The position numbers were made by a program, and so were the translations under genes. Positions 29,555 through 32,446 of a DNA stretch of 32,446 nt are shown one piece after another. Position 1 is the stretch's first letter. Each line of letters opens with the position of its first letter. Below the pieces are notes generated by a model that was not told the DNA's origin, did not search any database, and saw only the letters and a program-made list of their open reading frames with translations. Source of the stretch: Pirellulales bacterium (GTDB taxonomy: Bacteria; Planctomycetota; Planctomycetia; Pirellulales; JAICIG01); NCBI GenBank assembly GCA_035533075.1, contig DATLUO010000085.1, positions 1 through 32,446 on the forward strand, written 5' to 3'.

Positions 29555-30773
29555 GCCGCAGATGAACGGGCCACCCTCACTTGCGCCGCGCGCGGCGCAA
29601 GTGCCGGCCGTAGCCCGTTCGCTTCGCGAGAGGGAAGCCGTTTACCCCGCGCCCATGCGACACGCGTGTCGCCTCGGCGCGTGCCGCCGGAGACGAACGG
29701 GCCGCAGGCACTTCGGCCGCGCGCGGCCAAAGTGCCGACCGTAGCCCTTTCGCTGGAGCGAGAGGAAAGCCGTTTACCCCTCGCCCATGCGACACGCGTG
29801 TCGCCTCGGCGCGCGCCGCCGCAGACGAACGGGCCGCGGGCACTTTGGCTGCGCGCAGCCAAAGTGCCGACCGTAGCCCTTTCGCTGGAGCGAGAGGAAA
29901 GCCGTTTACTCCGCGCCCATGCGACACGCGTGTCGCCTCGGCGGCGTGCCGCCGGAGACGAATGGGCCGCAGGCACTTTGGCAGCACGCGGCCAAAGTGC
30001 CGACCGTAGCCCTTTCGCTGGAGCGAGAGGAAAGTCGTTTACTCCGCGACCCATGCGACACGCGTGTCGCATCGGCGCGTGCCGCCGGAGACGAACGGGC
30101 CGCCGCCACTTTGGCTGCGCGCAGCCAAAGTGCCGACCGTAGCCCTCTCGCTCCGCGAGAGGAAAGCCGTTTACTCCGCGCCCATGCGACACGCGTGTCG
30201 CCGGAGACGAACGCGCCGCAGGCACTTTGGCAGCACGCTGCCAAAGTGCCGACCGTAGCCCTTTCGCTCCGCGAGAGGAAAGCCGTCTACTCCGCGCCCA
30301 GGCGACACGCGTGTCGCCTCGGCCCGTGTCGCCGGAGACGAACGGACCGCAGGCACTTCGGCCGCGCGCGGCCAAAGTGCCGACCGTAGCCCTTTCGCTC
30401 CGCGACAGGAAAGCCGTCTACTCCGCGCCCAGGCGACACGCGTGTCGCCTCGGCGCGTGGCCGCCGGCGACTCACGGGCCGCACGCACTTTGGCCGCGCG
30501 CGGCCAAAGTGCCGACCGTAGCCCTTTCGCTCCGCGAGAGGAAAGCCGTTTACTCCGTGCCCATGCGACACGCGTGTCGCCTCGGCGCGTGCCGCCGCAG
30601 ACGAACGGGCCGCCCTCACTTTGGCCGCGCGCGGCCAAAGTGCCGACCGTAGCCCTTTCGCTCCGCGAGAGGAAAGCCGTCTACTCCGTGTCCATGCGAC
30701 ACGCGTGTCGCCTCGGCGCGTGCCGCCGCAGACTCATGGGCCGCAGGCACTTTGGCAGCACGCTGCCAAAGTG
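29555..30773. repeat. Tandem array of about 132-bp units carrying two palindromes and a hairpin
   Basis: Ten copies of a 26-bp palindrome (arm CACTTTGGCCGCG, then its complement) start at 29578, 29709, 29841, 29974, 30107, 30223, 30354, 30486, 30617 and 30748. Between them lie nine identical copies of the 16-bp palindrome GCGACACGCGTGTCGC, starting at 29657, 29789, 29921, 30055, 30186, 30302, 30433, 30565 and 30696. Spacing is 131-134 bp except for one 116-bp unit (30107-30223), which has lost the segment after GTGTCGCC. Each unit also holds CCTTTCGC-TCC-GCGAGAGG (or loop TGGA), an 8-bp stem, then GAAAGCCGTTTACTCCG. All units are in the same orientation. Because 132 is 44 codons, several frames stay open through the array; these are not genes. 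Confidence 0.92.
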
Positions 30774-31096
30774 AGCAGGATCCACGGATGACACCCCTCC
30801 AACGGATAAGTCGCAAATCCTTATCGCCAAAGCTTTTGCGCTTCCGCGACGGAATGCGTCGGCATCCGTTTCTACAATGCCGCCTTCCGGGCATTTCAAA
30901 GATGGCCAATTCGCGCCAAACGAAGCCCAGCGATGAACACCGACTTTGCGACCGTTGGCAGCCTTCGAACTCACTTGGCAGCCTTCACTGACCACAACCA
31001 AGCACGCCCCAACGAAAACAAGTCTAAGGCGTTCCCAGCGGTCTTTGGTCATGCAATGGCCTTTCTCGCCCTCGATCGGGTCCGACGAAAAAGAAC

Positions 31097-31213
31097 ATGC
31101 CGAAACAGTGGTTCGACAAGTTGCCCCACACCCACGTGGCGCTCGACGACGCCCTCGGCCAAGGCGCGCTCTTCTGCAATATGCTCGAGGAGGCGCGGGC
31201 CAAGGGGCGTTAG
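31097..31213 (+). CDS. Possible very small protein
   Basis: The ATG at 31097 opens 38 codons ([20 protein letters not shown], then [18 protein letters not shown]) ending TAG, whose CCCGGAT continuation begins a repeat. The amino-acid mix looks protein-like and higher GC than the sequence before it, but there is no clear ribosome site. It may be the tail of a lost gene. Confidence 0.2.
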   Translation: MPKQWFDKLPHTHVALDDALGQGALFCNMLEEARAKGR

Positions 31214-31345
31214 CCCGGATGATTCACCGGCCCCCGAACTTGGCGCGCAGACTGCGCGAACACCAACCCGAAGCGCAAGCGAGCTAAGTCCGTTGCTGAT
31301 CCTCGCTTGCGCTTCGGGTTGGTGTGGGCCGGTGAATAATCCGGG
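31214..31345. repeat. Compound inverted repeat with 24-bp perfect inner arms
   Basis: Outer arms CCCGGATGATTCACCGGCCC (31214-31233) and GGGCCGGTGAATAATCCGGG (31326-31345) match at 19 of 20 positions. Inner arms are perfect over 24 bp: 31260-31283 (ACACCAACCCGAAGCGCAAG, then CGAG) and 31302-31325. The loop is 18 bases. The left half carries a 26-base insert between outer and inner arms, so it is best read as two head-to-head copies of a roughly 45-bp repeat, one of them interrupted. Confidence 0.85.
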
Positions 31346-31414
31346 TAGGCAGGCCGACGACGACGAGGTACTTTGATCACGCCTGGCCGCCAAGAAGCGA
31401 GATCGGCCCCAACA

Positions 31415-32446
31415 TCAGGTCTGCGCCCGATCGTAGTATTCGTCGGACGAGATCAATTGCGAAATGACCATTTCATCGGTTTCGCCGCCTTCGAGTTCGC
31501 CGGCGAAGAAAGCCAGCGCGTCCAGGTCGGCCGGACGGTCCAGGAACTGCTCGAACAGCGAGTCGACCCGCAGGCGATGATATTCGTCGCTATTGAGGAC
31601 AAGGGCCGCAATATCCGAGGGCGACATTCCGTTGCCCATCAGGCCTTCGAAATACGCCAGGTCGCCAGAATTGATCGCGCGGCCCAGCGCGTCCTCGAAC
31701 AGCGCGCTCACGAACCCGGAGTCCGTGCCTCCGCCCCGAGCCTGGTAATACTCCTGCGAGCCGAGCAGCGCCTGCGACATACCCTCGATCGTGCCGCCGT
31801 CGTAAAGATATGCCGACCAATATTGCAGACCGGCTGCGTCCGCCGCCCGCCCCAGGTAGTGCTCGTATAGCGACTCGACCGTGTCGTGCTGAAATTCCTC
31901 CGGAAACGCCAGCTTGACCATTTGGTAAGCGACGTCGCTGCGAGACGTGCCCTGCGTCAGATCGTTGACCCAGAATTGCAGACCGCCCGGCTCGGCCTGA
32001 CGGCCGAACACATCGCGATAGATCTCCTGAATGTATTTCTGGTCGGGAGTGCCCACCGTTCCGTCTTCGAGCAGTTGCTCGTGGATGTTGGCCGTCGCAC
32101 TGACAGTGGCTGACGTGGTGCCGCTGGCCGGCCCGGCCGTCTGATCGATGCTGACCTGGACCGTGTAATGCCCTTCGTCGAAATACTCGTGCTGACCGCT
32201 GACGGCATAGGCGCCTGAAGAGAGCGTGATGCTGCCCGCCGAGGTGCTGCCGTCGCCCCAGTCGATCGTAGCGCTGAAATCGCTGGCCGGTCCAGGGGCG
32301 CCGGAATCGCCATCGGCAAACGTGGCCACGGTCACACCGGTCAAGGTGCTGAACTCATAGCCCGTCACGCTCACAGCGCTGGCGGCGAGGCCGGTGGCGC
32401 CGGTTGTTGTGGCGTTGGCCACGTCCGCAGTGCCGGCGACCGTGAC
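31415..32446 (-). CDS. DUF4214 surface protein with PKD-like domain (5' end outside window)
   Basis: The last 343 codons of a gene that enters from the right edge; the frame is open to base 32446 with VTVAGTADVANA, so the N-terminus is not in view. A beta-rich domain (ASDFSATIDWGDGSTSAGSI, then YAVSGQHEYFDEGHYTVQVS) is PKD-like. It is followed by four DUF4214 repeats of about 50 residues: YIQEIYRDVFGRQAEPGGLQ, SLYEHYLGRAADAAGLQYWS, ALFEDALGRAINSGDLAYFE and SLFEQFLDRPADLDALAFFA, each ending near an 'EYY/EYH' motif. DUF4214 occurs in large secreted or surface proteins, often at their C-termini. The stop is at 31415-31417. Adhesion or matrix roles are inferred. Confidence 0.85.
   Translation of the reverse strand, partial: VTVAGTADVANATTTGATGLAASAVSVTGYEFSTLTGVTVATFADGDSGAPGPASDFSATIDWGDGSTSAGSITLSSGAYAVSGQHEYFDEGHYTVQVSIDQTAGPASGTTSATVSATANIHEQLLEDGTVGTPDQKYIQEIYRDVFGRQAEPGGLQFWVNDLTQGTSRSDVAYQMVKLAFPEEFQHDTVESLYEHYLGRAADAAGLQYWSAYLYDGGTIEGMSQALLGSQEYYQARGGGTDSGFVSALFEDALGRAINSGDLAYFEGLMGNGMSPSDIAALVLNSDEYHRLRVDSLFEQFLDRPADLDALAFFAGELEGGETDEMVISQLISSDEYYDRAQT

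Larger units (their letters stand above)
30774..31414. other. Mostly non-coding region right of the array
   Basis: This 641-bp stretch is less GC-rich than its surroundings, especially 30780-31090. I see no convincing gene. A 38-codon frame (31097-31213, listed separately) and a compound inverted repeat (31214-31345) are its only structured parts. The left part has no repeat similarity to the array. Confidence 0.5.

Noticed and set aside
28843-30375. Long minus-strand open frame (about 510 codons) running from yjbQ through the array
   Set aside because: It is the antisense of yjbQ joined to the tandem repeats. The unit is close to 132 bp (44 codons), so frames stay open automatically and give 44-residue repeats. 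There is no start signal or family.
29666-30652. Several plus-strand open frames inside the array encoding repeated Arg-rich peptides
   Set aside because: Same cause as above: repeat length divisible by 3. Unit-length changes (116, 131, 134) break the frames without any sign of selection to keep them.
29555-30773. CRISPR array
   Set aside because: Repeats are about 132 bp with nearly identical content throughout; there are no short repeats with unique spacers and no cas genes.
30681-31052. Possible minus-strand lipoprotein gene (FVGACLVVVSEGC near its start)
   Set aside because: The frame runs into the array, has no family match and no ribosome site, and lies in low-GC non-coding-like sequence. 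A chance frame is more likely, though a decayed lipoprotein cannot be excluded.

Overview
The window looks like a piece of a Planctomycetota chromosome, probably a Pirellulales-type member. The reasons are high GC, a secreted protein with two copies of the planctomycete-specific TIGR03000 domain, two large PQQ-type beta-propeller exported proteins, DUF4159 and MoxR neighbours, a DUF4214 surface protein, many signal peptides and TPR proteins, and a high load of short dispersed palindromic repeats. The lineage is inferred from gene content; there is no rRNA or tRNA here to confirm it.

Layout, left to right. 1-7571 (+): the tail of an upstream gene, a secreted TPR protein with an embedded HExxH zinc-peptidase domain, a DUF4159 protein, a short graveyard of antitoxin-like gene remnants, a MoxR AAA+ ATPase, an exported YiiX/NlpC-P60-like cysteine hydrolase, and a TPR plus LecA-like beta-sandwich protein (4-base overlap). 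7572-8097: a gene-free mosaic of nested inverted repeats. 8098-9444 (-): an exported protein with a clear internal duplication. 9576-10558 (+): a small hypothetical gene and a toxin-first RelE/Phd module. 10572-11996 (-): a TolC-type outer-membrane protein. 12419-15857 (+): a small two-TM HAMP protein, an exported esterase and a second TolC-type protein. 16173-22160 (+): two PQQ-type propeller proteins separated by a small winged-helix-like gene, then a receiver domain that has lost its phosphorylation residues, and a small hypothetical protein. 22425-25064 (-): a short Hsp70 and a downstream partner joining a degenerate J-like region, an MshEN domain and two TM helices. 25065-25602: repeats, including a 228-bp MITE-like element with 27-bp terminal inverted repeats. 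25603-29259 (+): the TIGR03000 protein, a membrane pair with an HTTM (gamma-carboxylase-like) protein, a coiled-coil membrane protein and YjbQ. 29260-31414: a repeat-dominated region centred on a roughly 1.2-kb tandem array. 31415-32446 (-): a DUF4214 surface protein that runs off the right edge.

Most of the genes act in or beyond the cell envelope: exported hydrolases, propellers, lectin-like domains, outer-membrane channels and a surface protein. The cytoplasmic exceptions (MoxR, Hsp70, pseudo-receiver, toxin-antitoxin) are control or remodelling proteins.

The most unusual feature is the array at about 29555-30773. It has ten copies of a 26-bp palindrome alternating with nine copies of a 16-bp palindrome (centre ACGCGT), with a third hairpin in each roughly 132-bp unit. 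The 26-bp palindrome varies between copies with matched changes on both arms. Next in interest are the Hsp70/J-like/MshEN pair, a dispersed repeat that sits at gene 3' ends and supplies stop codons, the MITE-like element, and the non-phosphorylatable receiver.
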